From assembly GCA_028564925.1 (NCBI GenBank), contig CM053032.1, positions 114,259,490-114,323,489 on the forward strand: DNA of 64,000 nucleotides, read 5' to 3'. Each line of letters opens with the position of its first letter. Position 1 is the first letter of the stretch. The notes under the pieces were generated by a model, which did no database searches, was not told where the DNA came from, and saw only the letters and a program-made list of their open reading frames with translations. Position numbers and translations under genes: made by a program. This DNA is from Lithobates sylvaticus. Taxonomy: Eukaryota; Chordata; Amphibia; Anura; Ranidae. Positions 21,501 through 32,152 of this stretch are shown piece after piece.

Positions 21501-24318
21501 TGGGACTAACACACTTCAAGTCCTATAGGTGCTTCTGGGAACAAAATATAGCTCTGTGTGTGTAATGGGACTAACACACTTCAAGTCCTATAGGTGCTTC
21601 TGGGAAGAAAATATAGCTCTGTGTGTGTAATGGGACTAACACACTTCAAGTCCTATAGGTGCTTCTGGGAAGAAAATATAGCTCTGTGTGTGTGATGGGA
21701 CTAACACACTTCAAGTCCTATAGGTGCTTCTGGGAAGAAAATATAGCTCTGTGTGTGTAATGGGACTAACACACTTCAAGTCCTATAGGTGCTTCTGGGA
21801 ACAAAGTATAGCTCTTTGTGTGTAATGGGACTAACACACTTCAAGTCCTATAGGTGCTTCTGGGAAGAAAATATAGCTCTGTGTGTGTGATGGGACTAAC
21901 ACACTTCAAGTCCTATAGGTGCTTCTGGGAAGAAAATATAGCTCTGTGTGTGTGATGGGACTAACACACTTCAAGTCCTATAGGTGCTTCTGGGAACAAA
22001 GTATAGCTCTGTGTGTGTGATGGGACTAACACACTTCAAGTCCTATAGGTGCTTCTGGGAAGAAAATATAGCTCTGTGTGTGTGATGGGACTAACACACT
22101 TCAAGTCCTATAGGTGCTTCTGGGAACAAAGTATAGCTCTTTGTGTGTAATGGGACTAACACACTTCAAGTCCTATAGGTGCTTCTGGGAAGAAAATATA
22201 GCTCTGTGTGTGTGATGGGACTAACACACTTCAAGTCCTATAGGTGCTTCTGGGAAGAAAATATAGCTCTGTGTGTGTGATGGGACTAACACACTTCAAG
22301 TCCTATAGGTGCTTCTGGGAACAAAGTATAGCTCTTTGTGTGTAATGGGACTAACACACTTCAAGTCCTATAGGTGCTTCTGGGAAGAAAATATAGCTCT
22401 GTGTGTGTGATGGGACTAACACACTTCAAGTCCTATAGGTGCTTCTGGGAACAAAATATAGCTCTGTGTGTGTAATGGGACTAACACACTTCAAGTCCTA
22501 TAGGTGCTTCTGGGAAGAAAATATAGCTCTGTGTGTGTAATGGGACTAACACACTTCAAGTCCTATAGGTGCTTCTGGGAAGAAAATATAGCTCTGTGTG
22601 TGTGATGGGACTAACACACTTCAAGTCCTATAGGTGCTTCTGGGAAGAAAATATAGCTCTGTGTGTGTAATGGGACTAACACACTTCAAGTCCTATAGGT
22701 GCTTCTGGGAACAAAGTATAGCTCTTTGTGTGTAATGGGACTAACACACTTCAAGTCCTATAGGTGCTTCTGGGAAGAAAATATAGCTCTGTGTGTGTGA
22801 TGGGACTAACACACTTCAAGTCCTATAGGTGCTTCTGGGAAGAAAATATAGCTCTGTGTGTGTGATGGGACTAACACACTTCAAGTCCTATAGGTGCTTC
22901 TGGGAACAAAGTATAGCTCTTTGTGTGTAATGGGACTAACACACTTCAAGTCCTATAGGTGCTTCTGGGAAGAAAATATAGCTCTGTGTGTGTGATGGGA
23001 CTAACACACTTCAAGTCCTATAGGTGCTTCTGGGAAGAAAATATAGCTCTGTGTGTGTGATGGGACTAACACACTTCAAGTCCTATAGGTGCTTCTGGGA
23101 ACAAAGTATAGCTCTTTGTGTGTAATGGGACTAACACACTTCAAGTCCTATAGGTGCTTCTGGGAAGAAAATATAGCTCTGTGTGTGTAATGGGACTAAC
23201 ACACTTCAAGTCCTATAGGTGCTTCTGGGAACAAAATATAGCTCTGTGTGTGTAATGGGACTAACACACTTCAAGTCCTATAGGTGCCTCTGGGAACAAA
23301 ATATAGGAGCTCTGCCTGCCTGCCACGAACACACTACAAGTCCTATAGGTGCTTCTGGTAACAAAATATAGGAGCTCTGCCTGCCTGCCACTAACACACT
23401 ACAAGTCCTATAGGTGCTTCTGGGAAGAAAATATAGCTCTGTGTGTGTGATGGGACTAACACACTTCAAGTCCTATAGGTGCTTCTGGGAAGAAAATATA
23501 GCTCTGTGTGTGTGATGGGACTAACACACTTCAAGTCCTATAGGTGCTTCTGGGAAGAAAATATAGCTCTGTGTGTGTGATGGGACTAACACACTTCAAG
23601 TCCTATAGGTGCTTCTGGGAAGAAAATATAGCTCTGTGTGTGTAATGGGACTAACACACTTCAAGTCCTATAGGTGCTTCTGGGAAGAAAATATAGCTCT
23701 GTGTGTGTAATGGGACTAACACACTTCAAGTCCTATAGGTGCTTCTGGGAAGAAAATATAGCTCTGTGTGTGTAATGGGACTAACACACTTCAAGTCCTA
23801 TAGGTGCTTCTGGGAAGAAAATATAGCTCTGTGTGTGTGATGGGACTAACACACTTCAAGTCCTATAGGTGCCTCTGGGAACAAAATATAGGAGCTCTGC
23901 CTGCCTGCCACGAACACACTACAAGTCCTATAGGTGCTTCTGGTAACAAAATATAGGAGCTCTGCCTGCCTGCCACTAACACACTACAAGTCCTATAGGT
24001 GCTTCTGGTAACAAAATATAGGAGCTCTGCCTGCCTGTCACTAACACACTACAAGTCCTATAGGTGCTTCTGGTAACAAAATATAGGAGCTCTGCCTGCC
24101 TGCCACTAACACACTACAAGTCCTATAGGTGCTTCTGGTAACAAAATATAGGAGCTCTGCCTGCCTGCCACTAACACACTACAAGTCCTATAGGTGCTTC
24201 TGGTAACAAAATATAGGAGCTCTGCCTGCCTGTCACTAACACACTACAAGTCCTATAGGTGCTTCTGGTAACAAAATATAGGAGCTCTGCCTGCCTGCCA
24301 CGAGCACACTACAAGCCC
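18585..24318. repeat. 64/65-bp tandem array, about 89 copies
   Basis: Array between the transposase start and the right end of the hAT. Block A (to about 21330) has 64-bp units, with GAGCTCTGTGTGATGCCACT in most. Block B (21330-23280 and 23410-23870) has 65-bp units with GCTCTGTGTGTGTRATGGGA. Block C (23281-23405 and 23871-24318) has 65-bp units with GGAGCTCTGCCTGCCTGYCA. All share TAACACACT and AAGTCCTATAGGTGCTTCTG. Block A shows a higher-order pattern of 3 or 4 unit types. No unit encodes a credible protein. Confidence 0.97.
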
Positions 24319-24515
24319 CTCTTTGTCAATCAATCTTTGTAACTGAATCTATCTAACTCAATCTCTGCAAGTGAATCTCTCTCTCTATCTATCTAAATGC
24401 AGCAGAGTGTCACAGAAACAGCCTGCTCAATCTGCGCCGGAACAGCATGTGACCGGCGCAGACGGCGTGGCGGCGTTTTATAGGGGGGGGGGCGTGTACT
24501 ACAGCCCCTGAGCTG

Positions 24516-24780
24516 TAATTGGCTACAGGCGTCCTGCCTGTAGCCAATTATGGCTCTTCGAGTTTCCGGGGCTGTGATTGGCCAAGCATGCGGGGTCACA
24601 GTGCATGCTTGGCCAATCATCAGCCAGCAATGCACTGCGTCGGCCGCGCCGGCCGCAATGCATTGCGGGGCCGCTCGCATCACACGAACGTGATGCGAGC
24701 GGCCAAAATAGTTCTGGGCTCGCCGAGCGAGCGAACGCCCGGTGCTCGATGCGAACGTGGGTTCGCATCGAGCACCGGGC
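24516..24780. repeat. Four perfect hairpins at hAT right end
   Basis: 24516-24550: 15-bp stem, 5-base loop. 24575-24619: 16-bp stem. 24671-24702: 12-13-bp stem. 24737-24780: 20-bp stem (GCCCGGTGCTCGATGCGAAC) with a 4-base loop. The first two stems hold ATTGG/CCAAT boxes on both strands. The region is GC-rich and may be the upstream promoter or transposase binding region; that role is inferred. Confidence 0.85.
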
Positions 24781-24797
24781 CCATCCTTAATTGGGAT

Positions 24798-25064
24798 AGA
24801 GCTAAACTAGAGGTCTAAACTAGATTGAGGATTGTGTCTCCCCAACTTAAGGATCTACTACGGGGCATTTGCCTTAACTAGAATCCTCAAAAGACCTAGG
24901 TGAAATTTGAGGGGATACTGGCGGCTGCGATTTAGCTCAAGACCCGTGGGTTGCGTATCCATATAAGGGGTTCTCCAACTCTGTTTCTTTTCTTACTTCT
25001 TGAGTCACTGTCTTTTTTTTGTTTTTAGATCCTGGGCGACTGACGTAGATACCAGCTGCCTTAA
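24798..25064 (+). pseudogene. L1a ORF2 segment, strongly decayed
   Basis: L1a continues after the hAT TSD (ADWDRAKL across the junction), then becomes hard to read. Assignment rests mainly on position between two fixed insertion boundaries and on L1a resuming at 44346. Confidence 0.5.
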
Positions 25065-25587
25065 AAGAGAACTCCAGGCAAAAAATGTTTTACATGCTAT
25101 TTTTGCTAATTTCCTACCTTCACTGAATATGCCATTCATCTTCTTCTTAGCTCAGTAGTTTCCTTGAAATAGCCTGGTAACTTAAATAAAACCGTTTTGG
25201 TTGGAAGCCAAACAGTGGGGACACTGTGTGGACAGTGAACAAATCTTGCTTTTTTGACTGCTGGTGATTGCTGGATTGCATTGTTTAGGTTCTTTCTGGG
25301 CCTTTTCCTTGTAGCTTTTTAATACCCTTTTCTGACACTTTTTAAACAGTTTTTTTTTCTTTGCTTCCTTCAGCTTACTAATTAACGGGAGTGGTTAATT
25401 GCTCACAGGTGCTTGAGGCCTATATAATCTTGTGTAGAGCTCATTGTGAGCCTGCTCATCTTTGAGTCTCGTGGAACTCTGTCCAAGTGGAACTATTCTA
25501 AGTGGTGAGTTAAAACCAGAGTTTAAGACAGGAGTCTTACCTGTGACATCTTAAACTTCCTACAAGCAATTATATTGTAACTGGGAA

Positions 25588-26576
25588 ATGAGTGCTAGCA
25601 GGGTTGGAGGTTTTGCTCAGTGCACAGTGTGCCACATGTATGCAAAATTGGTGCAACTGCTCCAGGATGGATACCGCTGTGACAGATGTGAGCGGGTTGC
25701 CCTTCTGGAAGCTCGCATTAGAGATCTGGAGGAGCAAGTTGCAACACTGGGCGGAAAGGACAACCTTGAAAGGGGTCCTCTACTCGCTGAGCAGGTGGTC
25801 AGTAGGGGTGATGTGGAGGGTGGAGGGGCAAGTCAGGATTATCAGATAGGAAGATGGGTTAATGTAGTTAGAGGGAGTGGAAGAGGCTCACAGAAAAGGA
25901 AGGCCAGTCCTGTATTTGTGCATCAAAACAAATTTGCCAAGTTGGGTGAAGATGTGGAGGTGGCAAACACAGAGGTGGGAGCCCTAGATGTCACTACTAC
26001 CCCTAACAGCCGGGAGAGCAGACCATCTAGTAGAGGTGGTGAGGGAAGTGCAGGTAGGCCTAGACAGTTGGTGGTAATAGGGGATTCTATAAATCAGAAA
26101 GACTGACAGAATAATTTGTCGCCAGGATTGCCTCAACCGAATGTTTTGTTGTCTCCCTGGTGCTAGGGTTCGGCATGTGGTGGACCGGGTGGATAAATTA
26201 CTGGGAGGGGCTGGGCATGACCCAGCTGTCTTGGTCCACATTGGAACCAATGACAGTACACATGGAAGGTGGAGGCTCCTTAAGAATCAATTTAAAGAAC
26301 TAGGCTGCAAGTTGAAGGGAAGGACCTCCAAGGTGATATTCTCTGAAATATTGCCTGTGCCATGCGCAACACAGGAAAGGCAGGGGGTGATTAGAGAGCT
26401 GAATGCATGGCTAAAGACCTGGTGTATGGAGGAGGGATTTGGGGTTTCTAGAGCACTCAGCTGACTTTTCATTGGGGTGCAACCTATATGCTAATGACAG
26501 TTTGCACTGGAATGGAAGGGGGTCTGCTGTGCTGGGGAAGAGGTTTATGGGAAGGCTAAAGGAGTATTTAAACTAG
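25588..26576 (+). pseudogene. CR1/L2 ORF1: zinc-finger plus SGNH esterase
   Basis: Starts MSASRVGGFAQCTVCHMYAK. An N-terminal cysteine cluster (C-x2-C-x3-Y ... CDRC) is followed by a short coiled coil (LEARIRDLEEQVATLGG). The C-terminal half is an SGNH/GDSL esterase: VVIGDSI (nucleophile serine block), then VLVHIGTNDS (the GTND block) and NDSLHWNG (catalytic D and H block). A frameshift near 26090 and a second near 26445 break the frame. Esterase ORF1 proteins are known from CR1- and L2-type LINEs, where they are thought to act on lipids or membranes. Confidence 0.85.
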
Positions 26577-27295
26577 GATTGAGGGGGGAGGGTGAACTAG
26601 AATTACATCGGGCAGACAGGTTAGTTAGGGGTCTGACATTAATGGAGGGTGGAATGGGAATAGATGGGGGGAGGGTTATGGCAGGTGACAGGAAATTTCC
26701 CATGTTGCAAACTGCCATTGGAAACTATAGTGCCATTTGTACTACTAAAAATGATATGAAAAACACCAGAGCAAAATGTAGTAATGCATTAAAGTGTTTG
26801 TTCACCAATGCCAGAAGTCTGCCAAGCAAAATAGGTGAGTTGGAAGCTCTGGTGCATGAGGAGAGCTATGATGTAATTGGCATTGTTGAAACTTGGCTTC
26901 AATCTTCACATGACTGGGCTATTAATATTCCTGGCTATGCACTCTTTCGGAAAGACAGGGTAAAAAGGAAAGGTGGCGGGGTCTATCTCTATGTGAGAAG
27001 TGATCTCAAAGCAAGCGTGAAAGAGGACCTGGTTGATGGAGAGTGGGATGAGTCTGAAGCATTATGGGTGGAACTGCATATAGATGTGCGTAGTTCAAAG
27101 TTAATAATTGGAGTTTGTTATAGACCACCCAATGTTCACGAGGAGGTGGAGACTCAGCTCCTTGCACAGATATAAAGGGCTGCAAGGGCTGGGACGGTCA
27201 TAATAATGGGGGATTTTAACTACCCAGAAATTGACTGGAGTAATGGCACTGCTGGGACAGTTAAAGGGCAAAAATGTATAAACCTATTACAGGAC

Positions 27296-28099
27296 ATATA
27301 ACATACAAGTGAAAACAGCGCTAGCAATGGTGAATGAACAAAAACAAATAATGAATGGCAATGAGTGAATAATTTGCAGCTGCTGCAAAAAAGAGTGCTG
27401 AAACTCCAAAAACATATACCATACAAATGAAGACAGTGCTGGCAATAGCAAATGAACAAAAACAAATTAAATCACTATGTAGATATTTGGCATCATATAT
27501 GTGTCAAATAAACATAAGATTACATAAAAAAAAAAAAAAACTCTTAATACTGTGTCCAGTAATCCAAATTAATAATATGTCCAGTGAATAATGAACCAAA
27601 AACAAATATACGTGTAAAAAGTATATCTATATATGAATGTCCCCTTGTAGGACCGAACTCACCAAGCAGACAGATGCAGCAAGCAGATAGATGAAACTGG
27701 CCAAGCAAACAGACAAGCTGATGGGATGTAGGGACTTCAGGAAGCAATGCAAGTAGCAAGCAAGTACAGCTGATAGGCAGATCGCATAAGCTGACAGTGC
27801 AGGAGCTCCAAGAAGCGACAAACATATGCAGGGTCACAGGGGGATTTCCAGCAGATATTCCACTGACAGGGGAGAGAGAAACTTCATATAGTGAAGTACT
27901 GTGGGATAAAATCTAAAGACGCTGCGTGCTAGGCGCTACTTACGAGATGCAGACAGGCAATAAGCACTCAGAGAACTTCCGCGATCGCCGCTCTAAGCGT
28001 GCGTTCCACGGAGGCAGGAAATGGCGTCAAAGGTTACTGCTTGAGCCGGAATTTACGTTAACACGTTTCGCCCCTCCTCCAGGGCGTTATCACAGACAT
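27296..28099. mobile_element. 804-bp insert, perhaps PLE-derived
   Basis: It sits exactly between two copies of the 12-bp CR1 sequence CTATTACAGGAC (27284-27295 and 28100-28111). It begins with a duplicated block of about 120 bp (CATACAARTGAARACAGYGCT ... ATGAACAAAAACAAAT, twice), has an A-run at 27527-27540, and ends with ACACGTTTCGCCCCTCCTCC. Similar GTTTYGC...CTTCCTCAG words occur at 45447 and 59152, the latter in a PLE 3' region, so a PLE-type origin is possible. No coding capacity. Confidence 0.6.
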
Positions 28100-29574
28100 C
28101 TATTACAGGACAATTTTATGGTCCAGTTTACTGAGGCCCCAACTAGGAATGATGCTCTGCTGGATCTGATAATCTCAAACCATGCAGAGCTTATTACTAA
28201 TGTTCAGATAAAGGAACACCTGGGTAGCAGTGATCATAACATGATTTCATTTGATGTTAGCTGTAAGCAAGAAATACATACAGGAAAGATAAATGCTCAA
28301 CTTCAAGAGAGAAAATTTTCCAAGGATGAGGGCTGCTCTCCAGGACTTGGACTGGGAGGGAATATTGGCATCAATGAGCACAGAACAGAAATGGGAATTC
28401 TTCAAAAAGACTGTTTGGGACATCACTGCAAAGTATATTCCCATGGGCAATAAGTTTAAAAGGCTTAAAATAAAACCTATGTGGCTCACGGTCAAAGTTA
28501 AAGCTATAAACAATAAGAAAAGAGCTTTTAAAACATATAAAAATGAAGGAACACTAGTGTTGTTTAATTTAACAGAATATGTAAAAAAGAAATCAAGGAT
28601 GCAAAAATTCAAAACGAACGACAGATTGCAAAAGATAGTAGGACAAACCCCAAAAAATTCTTCAAATATATTAATAGTAAAAAGGTCAGGTCTGAGCATG
28701 TAGGCCCTTTACAAAATAATCTAGAGTGGGTGACTGGGGACAAAGAGAAAGATAATTTATTAAATACTTTCTTCAGCTCTGTGTATACAAAGGAGCATGG
28801 GGGAGCTCATGTCCATAATGGGGGTGGTATTGACACAGCCCCGAATGATCCACAATGGCTCAAAAGTGATATGGTCCAGAAATATTTAGACAGAATAAAG
28901 GTGGATAAAGCACCTGGACCAGATGGCATCCACCCACGGATCCTAAACGAATTGAGCTCTGTAATTTCAAAGCCATTGTATTAAATTTTTAGGGACTCAT
29001 TAATGACAGGAATAGTACCACTGGATTGGCGCAGGGCGAACGTGGTGCCTATATTTAAAAAGGGAACAAAGTCTTTACCAAGTAACTATAGACCTGTTAG
29101 TTTAACTTCTATAGTCAGGAAGATACTTGAGCGTTTAATAAAAGACCACATAGACGAGTTCTTGCTGGGAAAAAACATTTGAAGCAACAGACAGCATGGG
29201 TTCATGAAAGACAGAAGTTGTCAGACAAACCTGATTTCTTTTTATGAAGAGGTAAGTAAAACCTTGGACAGAGGCGTGGCTGTGAACGTGGTATACTTGG
29301 ATTTTGCAAAAGCGTTCGATACAGTTCCCCACACAAGGCTCATGTGTAAGATAAGGTGTCTACAGGCTTGGAAATATCGGTTTGTAAATGGATAGAAAAC
29401 TGGCTAAATTACAGAATTCAGAGAGTAGTGGTTAATGATTCTTACTCTGATTGGTCTAAGGTTATCAGTGGTGTACCCCAAGGTTCAGTGATGGGACCCT
29501 TACTTTTTTTTTTTCATATTTTACTTTTATTTTTAATTAAGGGTGGTACAAAATGCATAATCACATAACAATTC

Positions 29575-29611
<37 letters not shown>

Positions 29612-29940
29612 TAAATAATGGCAGGAAAATTCCAATCCCTAACTTAGGAGGCAAGCATATCATACTTATATCCCCCTCTATCATTATCGTTTCTTGTCAT
29701 TACTACTCGGGACCTTTTAGAACACTCTTCCTCCGTGCTCTATGTTCCCCTTTGCATTCTTACCCCCTCATCTTTATCCCCTTTAAAGCAACCCCTTTCC
29801 CTCCCCCCCAGGCTACCCAAGGAGGGAGAGACCCCCCCCTCCCCCCGGCAATTGTCTTGCCTCCCTCCCCCCCCCCTTTGCCTTTCCCTGCGAGATGGGG
29901 ATATTCTAAGATACAGATGTTTGCAGGTTTTCCTATTCAT
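29575..29940 (-). repeat. L1b 3' UTR: TA repeat and G-rich tract
   Basis: A (TA)n run at 29579-29608, and on the minus strand several G-runs at 29800-29880, including runs of 6-9 Gs. L1 3' UTRs often carry such G-rich tracts. A G-quadruplex is plausible but not tested. Confidence 0.55.
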
Positions 29941-31442
29941 CCTCCCTCTCCTACGTTGTCTCCCATCAAATTCTTCCCTTCCTCGGTTTGCATAAATTCA
30001 TTCCACAATGCCCATGTTTCATTGTACTTCTCGCTCTTATTCTGACCTGAGAGCACTAAATCTTCCATAGCTCCTATCTGTCTTACTCTGTTGAGCCACC
30101 TTGCTACTGATGGGGGAGTCCTATCCTTCCAATGCATTGTAACAGTCGCCTTCGCAGCATTCAGCAGATGGCACAATATAGACTTTCTATATTTCTGTAT
30201 CAGTATTTGGGAGCAATGGAGCAAAAAAAAAGCGGGGTCATCTGGTATTAAAAATTCTGTGAATTTCTGTGAGATTCTCTGTACCTCCCCCCAGTACTGC
30301 TTAATTTTGGTACATGACCAAAATATATGTATTAAAGTTCCTTGTTCCTCTCCGCAATGCCAGCAAAGATCCGAAGCCTCTGCATAGATTCTCCAGAGCC
30401 TCGTTGGCGTATTGTACCATTGTGTCAATACTTTGTAGTTTAACTCTTGGATTCGTGTGCACATTGATGTATTCAAAGCCAGGTAAATAATATTCCTATG
30501 TTGGTCTGGGGAGAATGTCCTATTCAAATCTTTTTCCCATTTGGCCATACTAGGTAGCACAAAGTCCTCAGGAGGGGCACTTAGCAACCCATACATTTTT
30601 TAAATCAACCGGGGGAGAGGTTCTTTCTCATTACAGTATTGTTCAAACTTGGTTAAATGTCGTTCATAGTTTGCCGCTGGCCCCAGGGATCTCAGAAAAT
30701 GTTGTAATTGTATTGCTCGCCATGTATTTATTTCATAAGGTCCCCCCGGACATATCAAAGTCGCTATTGTAGGCCAATCTCCATTTTGAATAAAGTGTGA
30801 GACTTGGAAAATTCCCTTCTCCTCTAGTTTTTTGAATGCCCCTGCCTCTGTACCTGGTGGGAACCCCGGGTTACCAAGCACCGGTATCAAGGGTGAATTT
30901 TTCGACGAGATTTTGGGGTCCTGACATAGGGTTGCACTGATCCGTATTGTAGTTCCTATAATGGGATGCTCTCTAATCGAGTCCGGTAATGATTCGTAGC
31001 ACCAAGGTGCCCTACCCAAGGGGATCGCACTAAACTTCTGTTCCAAATCCACCCATGACTTGAGTTATCCATGCCTGCACCAGTCCACCACCCTCCCAAG
31101 ATGCACTGCTTGGTAGTATTTCCCTAAGTCTGGGACGGCTATTCCACCAAAACGCCTGGGCAGCGACATAAGACCTCTTGCTATCCTTGGTTTTTTCTTC
31201 GCCCATATAAATTTTGTAAAGAGCGAACCAATTTGGCGAAGAAAGACCCGTGGAACGGCAATTGGCAGAGCTTGAAATAAGTACAAGAATTTAGGTAAAA
31301 TGCACATCTTAATGATGTTACATCGGCCGAACCATGAGTGTATACCCTGATGCCATTTCTCCAGTAACAGCCTTACTGAGTTGTATAAAGTTGGAAAATT
31401 CGCTTTAAAGGTCTTTCCTATATCTGGTGGAATCTGTGTGCC

Positions 31443-32082
31443 TGTCAGGAATGGATCCGTCCGCTGGTAAGACCCATCATTTGGGGTGCAGTACTGTGGT
31501 CCACCAGCAGGTGTCTCCTGGCAGTTTATAACTGTCAGGAGAGGCTTTCCCTGCTGGGATATCACCTTTGGGCCGCAGTGCTGGCGTCCACCAGCGGATG
31601 GATCCTGGCAGTGTGGAGCAGACAGCTCTTTCTGCGCTCAGCTGTCACATGAGGCCAATCACTGGCAGATTATAAATACCCGGCCAGCCCTCACACACTT
31701 GCCTTGGTATCTCTCTTCCATGTGACCTGTACCCTTCCCTTCCCTTCCCTTCCCTTCCCTTCCCTTCCCTTCCCTTCCCATCCTGATCCTGTGTTCCTGA
31801 GTTCCTGCTCCTTGTTGCCTTTCCCATCCTTAGTTCCCTCTCCCATCCTGCCCTTGTTCCTCTGCTGATCTCCCGTGCATGACCCTGGCTTGGCTAATCG
31901 TTTGTGATTCTGGTATTGCCCATTTATTGTATATATTATTTGTTTGTAGTTTGTGGTTGGTAGTGCACTATTTGTTTTCACTTCTTGTCATTTATTTAAA
32001 TAAACACTTATTATTTCACTTATATGTGTTTTGGGTTTCCTCTGTGCAGTCCACACAGTCTGGTCTACTAATTTCCCTGATA
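31443..32082 (+). repeat. 5' LTR
   Basis: About 640 bp. It contains GGCCAATCAC (CCAAT box), TATAAATA at 31671-31678 and a possible poly(A) signal AATAAA near 31999. A run of about ten CCCTT repeats at 31734-31779 is not present in the other LTR. Confidence 0.9.
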
Positions 32083-32152
32083 GTATACCAAGGCCATCCC
32101 TGACCAGACGTGGCTGCATTGAGGAACCATCCTGGTTTGTTAGTCTGCCAAT

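Larger units (their letters stand above)
13384..24789. mobile_element. Giant hAT DNA transposon
   Basis: An 11,406-bp element. The 8-bp duplication ATTGGGAT flanks it exactly (13376-13383 and 24790-24797), the hAT hallmark. Its ends TAGGGATGAGCCGAAC and (reverse complement of the right end) TAAGGATGGGCCCGG are imperfect inverted repeats. It holds, left to right, a TTCGAA-rich subterminal region, a 147-bp tandem array, the transposase gene on the minus strand, a roughly 5.7 kb array of 64/65-bp repeats upstream of that gene, and a set of strong hairpins at the right end. More than half its length is tandem repeat. Confidence 0.9.

Noticed and set aside
18585-24318. CRISPR-like array
   Set aside because: Units are tandem and vary throughout; there are no short identical repeats with unique spacers of fixed length, and the setting is a eukaryotic transposon.
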